Shown here: positions 26,717 through 34,897 of the stretch, in pieces
Layout: every line of letters begins with the position of its first letter
How positions within the stretch are numbered: the stretch's first letter is position 1
Source: Acidobacteriota bacterium
GTDB lineage: Bacteria > Acidobacteriota > Terriglobia > Bryobacterales > Bryobacteraceae
Assembly (NCBI GenBank): GCA_017307505.1
Contig: JAFKEE010000016.1
Span: 248,001 to 312,000, forward strand
Direction: 5' to 3'
DNA: 64,000 nt
Notes under the pieces: generated by a model
Database searches by the model: none
What the model saw: only the letters and a program-made list of their open reading frames with translations
What the model was told of the DNA's origin: nothing
Translations under genes and position numbers: made by a program

Positions 26717-27615
26717 ACAGACTTCTTGCGCCGGGCTTCGGCGTGCTTCACAACGGCAACTCCAGTGAAAATGATGAGCATCGCCGCCGCTTCCCGAAGG
26801 CCGAACGGTTCGCGGTAGAAGACCCAGCCAAGGAAGACGGCCACCAGTGGGTTCACGTAGTTGTAGAGCGAGACCATGGCGACGGGCAGACGGTCGAGCG
26901 CGAAGACATAGCTGGAATAACCGATGATGGAGCCGAAGGTCACCAGGTAGAGCGTGGCCGAGATTCCTTTGGCCGACCAATGCACGGGGCCCTGCAGGAA
27001 CAGCGCCACCGGAATGAAGGCCAGGCCCGCGGCGAGCTGCTGGACACCGCCGGACACGATGGGATGCGCCCTGGTCTCCTGACGGCGCTGCAGCATGGAA
27101 CCCAGCGACCACGACAGGCAGCCGACCTGGAGGATACAGAAGCCGAGGATGAGATGCTGGCCCGCCGCGCCACCTGCCATGGCTCCGGGCCCTACCAGTA
27201 ACGCGGCCCCGCCCAGGCCGATAGCCATGCCAAGCAGGGTGGGTCCGTGAAGCGGCGTTCGCGGCGGCATCAGGGCATCGAGGCCCACCATCCAGAAGGG
27301 CGAAATCGTGATGATGAGGGCAGCCAGGCCGCTGGGGATCATCGTCTCGGCCCAGACCAGGCCCCCGGTCCCCAGGCCCACCAGGAGGATGCCGTTGCCG
27401 GCGCTGCGGGCCAATTCACGGCCGCGCGGAATGTGCGCGCCCATGAACATGGCGCCGAGGAGCAGGATGGATCCGGAGAGGGTGAACCGTACGGCAACCA
27501 GCAGGGCAGGGGGGAACGTCTCCAGCGCCATGCGGATGCCCAGGTAGGTGGTGCCCCAGAAAAAGCATACGGACACAAGAGCGGCGTAGGCGCTGAACTG
27601 GGGGTGATTCCTCAA
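26713..27615 (-). CDS. EamA/DMT-family transporter
   Basis: A protein of 300 residues with ten predicted membrane helices in two homologous EamA halves: GTTYLGIRMALETFPPALLV and LIGGAALLVG-type repeats, then VTFGSIIGYSSYVFALDRLP with the typical end YVNPLVAVFLGWVFYREPF. The family exports metabolites such as amino acids or nucleosides. The start TTG at LRNHPQF gives the usual ~300-residue length; the frame runs further upstream but would overlap the PfkB gene and has no membrane-like character. It is divergent from PfkB with about 46 bases between starts, both TTG. The substrate is unknown. Confidence 0.83.
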   Translation of the reverse strand: MRNHPQFSAYAALVSVCFFWGTTYLGIRMALETFPPALLVAVRFTLSGSILLLGAMFMGAHIPRGRELARSAGNGILLVGLGTGGLVWAETMIPSGLAALIITISPFWMVGLDALMPPRTPLHGPTLLGMAIGLGGAALLVGPGAMAGGAAGQHLILGFCILQVGCLSWSLGSMLQRRQETRAHPIVSGGVQQLAAGLAFIPVALFLQGPVHWSAKGISATLYLVTFGSIIGYSSYVFALDRLPVAMVSLYNYVNPLVAVFLGWVFYREPFGLREAAAMLIIFTGVAVVKHAEARRKKSV

Positions 27616-27661
27616 ATAGTTAGCGTAGCATCCGGATGTCAGACTCCGATAAACTGATGGT

Positions 27662-28594
27662 TTGATCCTCACCCTCACCGCGAATCCAGCCATAGACCGC
27701 AATGTTGCCGTCGATCGCCTGGTCTTCGAAGACCGGGCGTATATTCTGTCGACCCGTGAATCGGCGGGTGGCCGCGGCATCAATGCGTCCAGTGTGATCC
27801 ACAGCTACGGCGGCTCGACGCTGGCCATCGCGATCTGTGGCGGCAAGTCGGGCAAGTTCCTGGAAGGGTTCCTGAATGAAGCCGAATTTCCGTGCGAGTT
27901 TGTGCGAGTGCGGCACGAGATCCGGACCAACTTCACCATCGCGGACAAGAATGGCCTGGCGATCAAACTGAACGAACACGGTCCGGCGCTGAGCCAGCCG
28001 GAGTTGGCCCGGTTGGAGAAGACCGTGCGGCACCGGCTGAAAGAGGCCTCGTGGCTGCTGCTGTGCGGCAGCGTGCCGCCTGGGGTGCCTGCCGAGTTTT
28101 ACGCGAGGCTGATCCACGCCGCGTCGAAGCTGGGTGTGAAGACGCTGCTGGATACGGACGGTGAAGCGGTGGAAGCGGCGCTGGAGCAGGGGCCGACAGT
28201 CGTGACTCCGAACCAACCGGAGGCGGAACGCCTGTTGAATCGCGCCCTGTTGACGCGGAACCACTTCCAGGAAGCGGCCGAGCGCATCCGTGGGATGGGT
28301 GCCAAGAACGTGATCCTGTCCCTGGGCGCGCGCGGGGCGCTGGGGGCGTTCGAGGACGGCTCGATCTGGGAAGCGGTGCCGCCGCGGGTGGATGCGCTGT
28401 GTCCTATCGGCGCCGGCGATGCCCTGGCCGCGGCCTATGCCTGGGCCGCCCACGACGGCAAGGAACCAATGGATGCGCTGCGTTGGGGTGTAGCGGCGGG
28501 GACGGCGTCAGCACGCCTGCCGGGTGTGAGCTTCGCCAACCTGCAGCAGACCCGCGAGATCTACGGTCGCGTCGAAGTGCGCCGGCTGGACTAA
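27662..28594 (+). CDS. 1-phosphofructokinase/PfkB-family sugar kinase
   Basis: A 310-residue kinase of the PfkB (ribokinase-like) family, tagatose-6-P/1-phosphofructokinase branch: ILTLTANPAIDRNV opening, SAGGRGINASSVIHSYGG (substrate/phosphate loop), WLLLCGSVPPGVP, PNQPEAERLL, and CPIGAGDALAAAYAWA with the catalytic Asp and anion hole. It phosphorylates a sugar phosphate, probably fructose-1-phosphate or tagatose-6-phosphate. The start is TTG with no good Shine-Dalgarno. The last 87 bases overlap the opposite-strand cobA gene tail to tail. No PTS genes are near, so the exact substrate is open. Confidence 0.86.
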   Translation: MILTLTANPAIDRNVAVDRLVFEDRAYILSTRESAGGRGINASSVIHSYGGSTLAIAICGGKSGKFLEGFLNEAEFPCEFVRVRHEIRTNFTIADKNGLAIKLNEHGPALSQPELARLEKTVRHRLKEASWLLLCGSVPPGVPAEFYARLIHAASKLGVKTLLDTDGEAVEAALEQGPTVVTPNQPEAERLLNRALLTRNHFQEAAERIRGMGAKNVILSLGARGALGAFEDGSIWEAVPPRVDALCPIGAGDALAAAYAWAAHDGKEPMDALRWGVAAGTASARLPGVSFANLQQTREIYGRVEVRRLD

Positions 28595-29293
28595 CTGTCC
28601 GCGCAGGTTTACCACTTCACCAATCACCATCACCGCGGGGGAGTTCACCTCACAGGTGCCGGCCTGACGCAGGGTGGTGACCACGACCCGTTCCCTGGCT
28701 GTCGACCCGTTTTCCACAAACGCAACGGGCGTATTGGCATCGCGCCCGGCCGCGATGAGGCAATCGGCGATCTCGGCCCGCCGGCCGACTCCCATCAGCA
28801 CTACAAGGGTATCGACGTGAGCATAGGCGGCCCATTCCTGGCAGGCCGCAGGGTGGCGGTGTCCTGTGACGACGGCAAACCCACCTGCGATCCCGCGGTA
28901 AGTGACTGGGATTCCAGCCAGTTCCGGAACGGAAATAGCCGAGCTGAGGCCGGGAACTACCTCGACAGCCCAGCCGCGCGCCACCAGCCAGCGCCACTCC
29001 TCGCCGCCGCGGCCGAAGACCATGGGGTCTCCGCCCTTGAGGCGAACTACCGTTTCGTGGCGGCGACCGCAGTCTTCCAGCAGTTCAAGAATGTGGCTCT
29101 GAATCTCTTCCTGGCGGCCCTCTTCCTTGCCGACATCGTGAAGCTCGGCGGTGGGAGAGATCATTTCCAGGACTTCGCGGGAGACCAGCCGGTCATAGAG
29201 AACAGCATCGGCGCGGGCCAGGATGCGGGCGGCGCGGACCGTGAGGAGGTCGGCGCGGCCGGGTCCGGCTCCGACGATGTGGATGGTGCTCAT
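28508..29293 (-). CDS. cobA: Uroporphyrinogen-III C-methyltransferase (SUMT)
   Basis: A 261-residue protein. The SUMT signature blocks are all visible: VGAGPGRADLLTVRAARILA, DAVLYDRLVS, VVRLKGGDPMVFGRGGEE, EVVPGLSSAISVP, ITYRG-like PVTYRGIAGGFAVVTGH and VVLMGVGRRAEI. It adds two methyl groups to uroporphyrinogen III, the branch point to siroheme and cobalamin. It is the stand-alone CobA form, without the CysG N-terminal part. It is last of a leftward set (Cys-rich protein, ferredoxin reductase, small membrane protein, cobA). Its last 87 bases run antisense through the end of the PfkB gene. Confidence 0.95.
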   Translation of the reverse strand: MSTIHIVGAGPGRADLLTVRAARILARADAVLYDRLVSREVLEMISPTAELHDVGKEEGRQEEIQSHILELLEDCGRRHETVVRLKGGDPMVFGRGGEEWRWLVARGWAVEVVPGLSSAISVPELAGIPVTYRGIAGGFAVVTGHRHPAACQEWAAYAHVDTLVVLMGVGRRAEIADCLIAAGRDANTPVAFVENGSTARERVVVTTLRQAGTCEVNSPAVMVIGEVVNLRGQLVQPAHFDATVDLAGLLQVGEAHTRQAC

Positions 29294-29349
29294 GCAGGAA
29301 CTAGCCTCAGGCTAGCACATGGCCGCAAACTCTATCAACAAAGTAAAGA

Positions 29350-29622
29350 TTATGCGCCCGGAGTGGAGTCGGCGGGTGGCGGAACGTCGTCGGACTCCTT
29401 CTTGCGACGTTTGAAGAAGATCTCTGGCGACTTGATCCAGGTCGCGATCAGGACGGCGAAGAGCACCCCGAGCGACAGGAAGGTCGCGATGGAGCCCACG
29501 ACCAGGTAGTCGGTTTCCGAATGCGGCTCGGGCAGCAAACGCAAACCGATTGCGACCGTGACTCCGAAGACGATGGCCGCGCCGGTCAGCAGCATCGCCC
29601 ACCTGGTTGCAGGGGATTCCAT
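29350..29622 (-). CDS. Small two-helix membrane protein
   Basis: A 90-residue protein with two helices (AMLLTGAAIVFGVTVAIGLR and VVGSIATFLSLGVLFAVLIA), a short loop (LLPEPHSETDY) and a charged C-tail (FFKRRKKESDDVPPPADS). It starts 10 bases after the ferredoxin-reductase-like stop and ends 56 bases before cobA, so it belongs to that leftward operon. The hairpin plus basic-acidic tail suggests a membrane-anchored accessory, but no family is recognised. Confidence 0.6.
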   Translation of the reverse strand: MESPATRWAMLLTGAAIVFGVTVAIGLRLLPEPHSETDYLVVGSIATFLSLGVLFAVLIATWIKSPEIFFKRRKKESDDVPPPADSTPGA

Positions 29623-29632
29623 GAGATTGATT

Positions 29633-30322
29633 TTAATCGTATTTCTCGACGATGATCTGCTTTCGTTCAAATCCTTTCGATTTGAGCGCGGCGCGAACGT
29701 CGTCGACCATGGCTTTGAGGCCGCAGACGTATACATCAAGATCGGTGCGGCCTTCCAGGGCTTCGTCGAGATGCGCCTGGACGCGCCCGGTGCGGCCGGC
29801 CCAGCCTGGTTCGGGCCGGGTGAGCGTGGGGATGTAGCGGAAAGCCGGGCGTCCGGTGGCAAGTTCCTGGAACTCCTGCCGGTACAGCAGGCCCGCTTCC
29901 AATCGGGTGCCGAAGAGCAGTGTGAGACGAGAGGAGGCCGCCACGACAGGCGGCCAGCGCAGAAACGACCGGAAGGGGGCGACCCCTGTTCCGGTGGCCA
30001 CGAAGACAGCGTCGCGCAACGGAGCTTTGGGCACGAAGTAGCCAAGCGGACCGCTCATCTCGATCACGTCATCCGGCTTCATCTCGAAGAGCCAGGGCGA
30101 AAGGTGGCCGTCCTGCACCCGGTTCAGACAAAGCTCGAACCGATTTCCGGCAGGCTCCGAGGCGATGGAATAGGCCCGGGTGATCGACTTGCCCAGGACG
30201 TCGCGGCTGAAGCTGACAAACTGACCGGGGGTGAAGTCCAGCCGTTCCAACGAATCGACGGCGAAAGTGAAGTGCCGGACCTCGGGCGCGATTTCAACGG
30301 ACTCAATCAGGCGGGCTTTCAA
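29633..30322 (-). CDS. Ferredoxin/flavodoxin-NADP+ reductase family protein
   Basis: A 229-residue flavoprotein with FAD-binding motif RAYSIAS (RxYS, about residue 62), the small-molecule loop SGPLGYF, and NAD(P)-binding VFVATGTGVAPFRSFL (about 115) plus YVCGLKAMVDDVRAAL near the end; the very end is IIVEKYD. It couples NADPH and a low-potential one-electron carrier. The start is TTG, with GGAGGAAGC directly upstream, overlapping the stop of the preceding gene as TTGA; the longer frame upstream lies inside that gene. It precedes a small membrane protein and cobA, a context where reductant for siroheme-dependent reactions is plausible but unproven. Confidence 0.87.
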   Translation of the reverse strand: MKARLIESVEIAPEVRHFTFAVDSLERLDFTPGQFVSFSRDVLGKSITRAYSIASEPAGNRFELCLNRVQDGHLSPWLFEMKPDDVIEMSGPLGYFVPKAPLRDAVFVATGTGVAPFRSFLRWPPVVAASSRLTLLFGTRLEAGLLYRQEFQELATGRPAFRYIPTLTRPEPGWAGRTGRVQAHLDEALEGRTDLDVYVCGLKAMVDDVRAALKSKGFERKQIIVEKYD

Positions 30323-30942
30323 GCTTGAGCTTCCTCCGGGGGTGGGGGCAGCAGGCCGTAGAGCGATTCGATGAACGAGCGGCTTTTGCGGCGGCCGTTG
30401 TTCGTCTGCCACTCGGTTCTCTGCCAGAAGACCAGCACGCCCAGAAGATCTTTGTCCCGGACGGTGTGCGAGCCGCCGCGTTCTGCCACATGTTCGCGGA
30501 ACTGGTGGACTTCGCGCTGGAAACGATCGGACAGCGCCGCGGCGATGCCGTTGACGGGCCTGGTCTCGTAAACCAGGCCGCTATCGGCGATTTTGTAGGT
30601 CCGGACCAGGGCATCGAGCGCGTCACGCATATCAAAGTCGTTGGCCCCCGGAGTTTCCAGGGCGGAAACCAGCAGCAGACGGCCTGTGACGATGGCCAGC
30701 GGTTGCTGTTCCTCCATGAACTTATCGGTGAGTTGAATCTCCGGATGAGGCAGGGTCTTGGGGTCGACCTCGGGCGGTTTTTCGTGGCTCCGCGCTTCGC
30801 GCAGATATTCACAGTCGAGAGGGCAGTCGATCGTCTGCTCCCGCTCAGTCCCACAACAAACCGCGCAGATGTCTTTCATCAAAGCGGGGCAGGACCGGCG
30901 CGGGGGCCGCGACTCGCACAAATGGCAGGTTACGCGTTCCAT
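30319..30942 (-). CDS. Cysteine-rich hypothetical protein
   Basis: A 207-residue protein. The first 45 residues hold nine cysteines in pairs (CHLCE, RSCPALM, CAVCCGTE, CPLDCEYL), probably binding zinc or a cluster. The rest is helical without recognised domain (residues ~70-200), ending in a proline run (LLPPPPEEAQA). I recall Acidobacteria proteins opening with CDICESRPPRR... cysteine-rich heads, but not a function. Its stop overlaps the TTG start of the ferredoxin-reductase-like gene. A partner role in electron transfer or as a metal-binding regulator is a guess. Confidence 0.6.
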   Translation of the reverse strand: MERVTCHLCESRPPRRSCPALMKDICAVCCGTEREQTIDCPLDCEYLREARSHEKPPEVDPKTLPHPEIQLTDKFMEEQQPLAIVTGRLLLVSALETPGANDFDMRDALDALVRTYKIADSGLVYETRPVNGIAAALSDRFQREVHQFREHVAERGGSHTVRDKDLLGVLVFWQRTEWQTNNGRRKSRSFIESLYGLLPPPPEEAQA

Positions 30943-30967
30943 GCGTCCGATTTATCGTACCATCCGA

Positions 30968-31126
30968 ATGATGAAGAACATCGATGTCTACCTCAAGATC
31001 GAACTCGATCTGGATGACAGCGAGAACCCGCAACGATTCGCCGAGGAGTTGTGCCGCATCCTGAAGAAGGTCTACGGGGTGAGAAAAGCGGAAGTCTCGA
31101 ATCTGCTGGAGCATACAGTCGAATGA
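30968..31126 (+). CDS. Small conserved-looking hypothetical protein
   Basis: A 52-residue acidic-amphipathic protein (KNIDVYLKIELDLDDSENPQ, then RFAEELCRILKKVYGVRKAEVSNLLEHTVE). The YLKIELDLD strand followed by a helix looks folded rather than random. Two consecutive ATGs give the start. Its stop overlaps the start of the aldo/keto reductase (ATGA), which argues for a real coupled gene. No function recognised. Confidence 0.55.
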   Translation: MMKNIDVYLKIELDLDDSENPQRFAEELCRILKKVYGVRKAEVSNLLEHTVE

Positions 31127-31884
31127 CGGTGCCCTGGAGGGGATTGCATTTCGGGTTGGGTCTGCTGGAGATCGGGCGGGCCTGGGGCTTCAATCCTTCG
31201 CCGGTGCCGGACGATGAACAGGCGAAGGCGTTTCTGCACGGGGCGTATGAAGCCGGAGTCCGAATCTTCGACACCGCTCCGTCCTACGCCTGGAGCGAAC
31301 TCCGGTTTGGAGCCTTTCTCAGGGAGTTGACCGCGGAGCAGCGGGCTTCGCTGGTGGTGGCCACCAAGTTCGGCGAGTCGTGGGATTTCGAGGCGAATCA
31401 ACCGGTACTCGACCACAGTTACGACGCCCTGATGAGCAGTCTCGACGAGAGCCTGCGCCGGTTGGGGCGGATCGATATCCTCCAGGTTCACCGGAGCACG
31501 CCCGAGGTATTGAGGGCGGCGGGGACGATCAAAGCCTTGGAGGCCGCCAAGGCGGCCGGGGTCCGGATTGTTGGTGCGAGTGTCAAAGATCTGGAGTCGG
31601 TTGAGATCGGTTGCACCAATGAGCTTTTCCAGATCCTGCAGATCCCATACAACCGGCGCAATCAGGCGATGCGGCCGGCGATCGCGCGGGCCCAGGAAAC
31701 CGGCCGGCTGTTGTTTACGAACCGGCCGTTTGCCGAGGGAGAACTGCTGCAGGCGGAAGACCGCAACCAGGCGGTTCGCGATTGTTTCGCCGCCATTCGA
31801 GAGACGCCATTTGATGGGGCAATTCTGGCGGGTACGCGGTCCGTCGATCATCTGAAGCAGAATCTGGCGGCTTTCCACGAATAG
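31123..31884 (+). CDS. Aldo/keto reductase family protein
   Basis: A 253-residue (beta/alpha)8 protein. Aldo/keto reductase motifs: GVRIFDTAPSYAWSELRFG (Asp and Tyr of the catalytic tetrad), VVATKFGESWDF (Lys) and LQVHRSTPEV (His), then LFTNRPFAEGELL and TPFDGAILAGTRSVDHLKQN for cofactor binding. It is shorter than typical 320-residue members, like the Tas/YajO-like short group. NADPH-dependent carbonyl reduction is expected; the substrate is unknown. The start ATG overlaps the preceding stop. Confidence 0.82.
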   Translation: MTVPWRGLHFGLGLLEIGRAWGFNPSPVPDDEQAKAFLHGAYEAGVRIFDTAPSYAWSELRFGAFLRELTAEQRASLVVATKFGESWDFEANQPVLDHSYDALMSSLDESLRRLGRIDILQVHRSTPEVLRAAGTIKALEAAKAAGVRIVGASVKDLESVEIGCTNELFQILQIPYNRRNQAMRPAIARAQETGRLLFTNRPFAEGELLQAEDRNQAVRDCFAAIRETPFDGAILAGTRSVDHLKQNLAAFHE

Positions 31885-31900
31885 AGTCTGCCGGCTGCGT

Positions 31901-33781
31901 TCAATCGGCGGCAGCGGCAGCCAGTAGGGCAGCCGGCGGCGTGGAACGTGGCCCTGAAACCTCGCTCGGGACTTGCGGAGTGCTGTCCGGAAACTGCATC
32001 GAGTATAAGCGGGCGTAGAGGCCGTTGAGAGCCATGAGTTCCTGGTGCGTGCCCAATTCCACGATGCGGCCGCCATCCAAAACCGCGATGCGATGGGCCA
32101 CCTTAATCGTGCTGAGCCGGTGGGCGATGATCACGGTGGTCCGGCCCTGCATGAGATGATTGAGCGCTTCCTGTACCAGGCCTTCTGAGTCGTTGTCGAG
32201 GGAACTGGTCGCCTCGTCCAGCAGCAGGATGCGTGGGTTCTTGAGAATGGCGCGCGCCACGGCGATGCGCTGGCGCTGGCCGCCACTCAATTTGGCGCCG
32301 CGCTCCCCGACCACAGTGTCGTACTGCTGGGGGAAGTCCGTGATGAAGCCATGGGCATTCGCAAAGCGGGCTGCCGCGATCATCTCCTCTTCCGTGGCAT
32401 CCAGCCGTCCGTACAGGATGTTCTCGCGAATAGTTCCACCGAACAGCATCGTCTCCTGGGGCACCAGGGCCATCTGTGCCCGTAAGCTTTGCTGCGTGAC
32501 GGTGCGCAGGTCCTGTCCGTCGATCTGGACGCTCCCGCTCGCGGGATCGTAGAAGCGCGGGATCAGGTTGAAGAGAGTGCTCTTGCCCGCTCCGCTGGGT
32601 CCGACCAGTGCCAGGATCTCGCCGGGCTGGATATCGAGAGTAATGCCCTTGATCACCGGCACGTTCGGTTCATAGTGGAACGTTACGTTCTCGAAGCGGA
32701 GGTGGCCACGGACATCGACCAGCGCGGTGGCATCCGGAGTGTCCTGCACGGTGGGATGCAGATCGAGGATTTCGAACACCCGCTGGACTCCGCCGATCGC
32801 GGCGCGGAACTGCGCATAGAGCCCGGCGAGTCCGCCCAGGCTGCCGGCGATCATGATCCCGTACATGAGGAAACCGTTGATCATGGCCAGCGAGAGCCGT
32901 CCGGCGATCACCTCGCGGCCGCCGTACCACATGATGGCGGCGATGGTACCGAAGCCGAGGAACATCATGACGGAAGCGAACGACGAGTGGAGGAACGCCA
33001 TGCGGAGGGAAGCAGAGAGCGCCTGACGGGCGGCCGCCCCATACCTTGTAGTCTCGTGTTCTTCGCGTCCAAAGCTCTTCACAACGCGAATGCCCTGCAG
33101 CGCCTCTTCCGCGACGGTGGTGGAGTCCGCCAGGTGATCCTGTAGACCGGTGCTCGACTTCTGGATGCGGCGGCCAAACACGGCCACCAGCAGGACCAGC
33201 GGCGGAACCAGGGCCAGGATGAACAACGTGAGCTGCACGTTGATGGAGAGAACGATGACCAGCGCTCCCACCAGCGAGACACTCTGGCTGAGCAGGGAAG
33301 TGATGTTGCTGGTCAACACGGTCCGCATCTGCGTGACATCACTGGAGAGGCGCGACACGATCTCGCCTACCCTCCGCCCGGCGTAGAAATCGAGCGACTG
33401 GCGGTGGAGGTGGGTGTAGAGCGTCGTCCGGAGGTCGCAGACGATGTTCTCTCCGATGACGGCCAGCATGTTCGACTGCAGAAAAGAGAGCGCCGCCTGG
33501 GTGAGGAAGATTCCCAACAACATCAAAGCCAGCCCGTTGAGGGAAGAGAGGCTGTGCGTGCGCGTGGCGGAGTCGAGCAGACGGACGATCACCATCGGGA
33601 ACGCCAGGCCCATGGCGGACGAGCCCAACAGGGCGACGATTGCTACCGCCATGCGCCCGCGATAGGGCGCCAGGTAGGCCAGCAGGCGTCTCCACGGCAG
33701 TTTTGAGAGGGGTATGGACGGTTCATTTTCCGGCGGAGCCGCGAAACGGTGGGAACGTTGTCCGCCTGGTCTGTGCAGCAT
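31901..33781 (-). CDS. ABC exporter, MsbA/LmrA type (fused permease and ATPase)
   Basis: A 626-residue half-transporter. A membrane domain with six helices (residues ~30-330, e.g. VAIVALLGSSAMGLAFPMVI) is followed by an ABC ATPase: Walker A LVGPSGAGKSTLFNLI (about 405), Q-loop, signature LSGGQRQRIAVARAI (about 510), Walker B ILLLDEATSSLD, His-loop IAHRLS. The exporter group (MsbA, LmrA) moves lipids, lipid-linked sugars or drugs. The N-terminal ~25 residues are polar and the start is not well fixed. The convergent aldo/keto reductase ends 16 bases away. Lipid A/LPS precursor flipping is possible given the lptE and polysaccharide genes elsewhere; that is inference. Confidence 0.88.
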   Translation of the reverse strand: MLHRPGGQRSHRFAAPPENEPSIPLSKLPWRRLLAYLAPYRGRMAVAIVALLGSSAMGLAFPMVIVRLLDSATRTHSLSSLNGLALMLLGIFLTQAALSFLQSNMLAVIGENIVCDLRTTLYTHLHRQSLDFYAGRRVGEIVSRLSSDVTQMRTVLTSNITSLLSQSVSLVGALVIVLSINVQLTLFILALVPPLVLLVAVFGRRIQKSSTGLQDHLADSTTVAEEALQGIRVVKSFGREEHETTRYGAAARQALSASLRMAFLHSSFASVMMFLGFGTIAAIMWYGGREVIAGRLSLAMINGFLMYGIMIAGSLGGLAGLYAQFRAAIGGVQRVFEILDLHPTVQDTPDATALVDVRGHLRFENVTFHYEPNVPVIKGITLDIQPGEILALVGPSGAGKSTLFNLIPRFYDPASGSVQIDGQDLRTVTQQSLRAQMALVPQETMLFGGTIRENILYGRLDATEEEMIAAARFANAHGFITDFPQQYDTVVGERGAKLSGGQRQRIAVARAILKNPRILLLDEATSSLDNDSEGLVQEALNHLMQGRTTVIIAHRLSTIKVAHRIAVLDGGRIVELGTHQELMALNGLYARLYSMQFPDSTPQVPSEVSGPRSTPPAALLAAAAAD

Positions 33782-33844
33782 AATTGGTCTCCGCGGACCA
33801 GATTAGCGGCGGCGCATAAACTGAGTTTAAACAGGGTTTGGATG

Positions 33845-34897
33845 TTACACAGCGGGCAGGGTGACGACGAACTCGGCGCCCGCACCGGGCTGGCTGCGCA
33901 CGGCAATTGAACCCTGGTGCAACTCCACCACACGCTTCGCGATAGCGAGCCCCAGACCGTTGCCGCCCGCCGAGTGACGGCGGGACGGGTCCGCCTTGTA
34001 GAACCGCTCAAAGATGCGGGGTTGATCTTCCGCGGCGATGCCGATGCCCGTATCCGCGATCCTAACCTCCCAGGCGTTGCCGCTGCGGTTCAGCCCGACA
34101 CGCACGCGTCCTCCGCGTGGCGTGAACTTAATGCTGTTGTGAATGAGATTGATCCAGACCTGGCTGAGCAGGTCTTCATCGGCGGTGATGCCAGCTTCCT
34201 CCAACGACACATCCATCTCCAGATCCTTCGTCGACCATTGCGTCTCGCAAGCCAGAATGAGATTCCGGATTTGCACGTCAAGGCGGTACGGGGCGGGGAC
34301 CAACCGGGTCTGGTCGGAGTCGAGAGAGGCGAGTTTCAGCAGGTTCTCGCTGAGCCGGGACAGCCGCAGACTTTCGGCCTCGATGATTTCCAGATAGTGG
34401 AGGCGGTCTTCCGGGCTGACGTTGTCACGCTGCAAAGCTGCCGCGAACCCGCGGATGGAGGTGAGCGGCGACTGGATCTCATGCGACACGTTGGAGACGA
34501 ACTCCTGCCTCAGCTTTTCCATTTCATCCAGGCGGGTGGCCATGTGGTTCACGCTCTGCACCAGTTCGCCGACGACTCCATGCGAACGCAGGTTCTCGTC
34601 CAGCCGCGTGGTGAAATCGCCCGTGGCAATTCGCTCCAGCGCTTCCCTGATGACAGAAAAAGGGTTCTTCGTCCGCCGGCGCCGGTGAATCGCCACTCCG
34701 ACCAGGGCCACCAGAGCGATCGTGAGGATCATGCCGAGGAAGGCATTGATCAGCAGCGCCAGCAAAGGGTGCGGCTGCCAGCCGGCGCGGATGTAGACGA
34801 AGCTGGTGATGTAGAAAGCCAGGCACAGTACGCACGCGAAAAAGGCCAGGGAAGCCACCGTGCGCAACCAATGACGAACTCCCATCCGGTGTCTCAC
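33845..34897 (-). CDS. Sensor histidine kinase (two helices, HAMP, HisKA, HATPase_c)
   Basis: A 350-residue orthodox kinase. Two helices (VASLAFFACVLCLAFYITSF and LINAFLGMILTIALVALVG) enclose a very short periplasmic loop (about 10 residues), so it probably senses membrane or intramembrane signals. They are followed by HAMP (residues ~75-120), HisKA with the phosphorylated His in FVSNVSHEIQSPLTSI (about 140) and HATPase_c with N box LIHNSIKFTP, G1 DTGIGIA, F box FERFYKADPS and G2 GNGLGLAIAKRVV. It overlaps the OmpR-type regulator gene by four bases, an operon pair. The system's target is unknown. Confidence 0.92.
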   Translation of the reverse strand: MRHRMGVRHWLRTVASLAFFACVLCLAFYITSFVYIRAGWQPHPLLALLINAFLGMILTIALVALVGVAIHRRRRTKNPFSVIREALERIATGDFTTRLDENLRSHGVVGELVQSVNHMATRLDEMEKLRQEFVSNVSHEIQSPLTSIRGFAAALQRDNVSPEDRLHYLEIIEAESLRLSRLSENLLKLASLDSDQTRLVPAPYRLDVQIRNLILACETQWSTKDLEMDVSLEEAGITADEDLLSQVWINLIHNSIKFTPRGGRVRVGLNRSGNAWEVRIADTGIGIAAEDQPRIFERFYKADPSRRHSAGGNGLGLAIAKRVVELHQGSIAVRSQPGAGAEFVVTLPAV

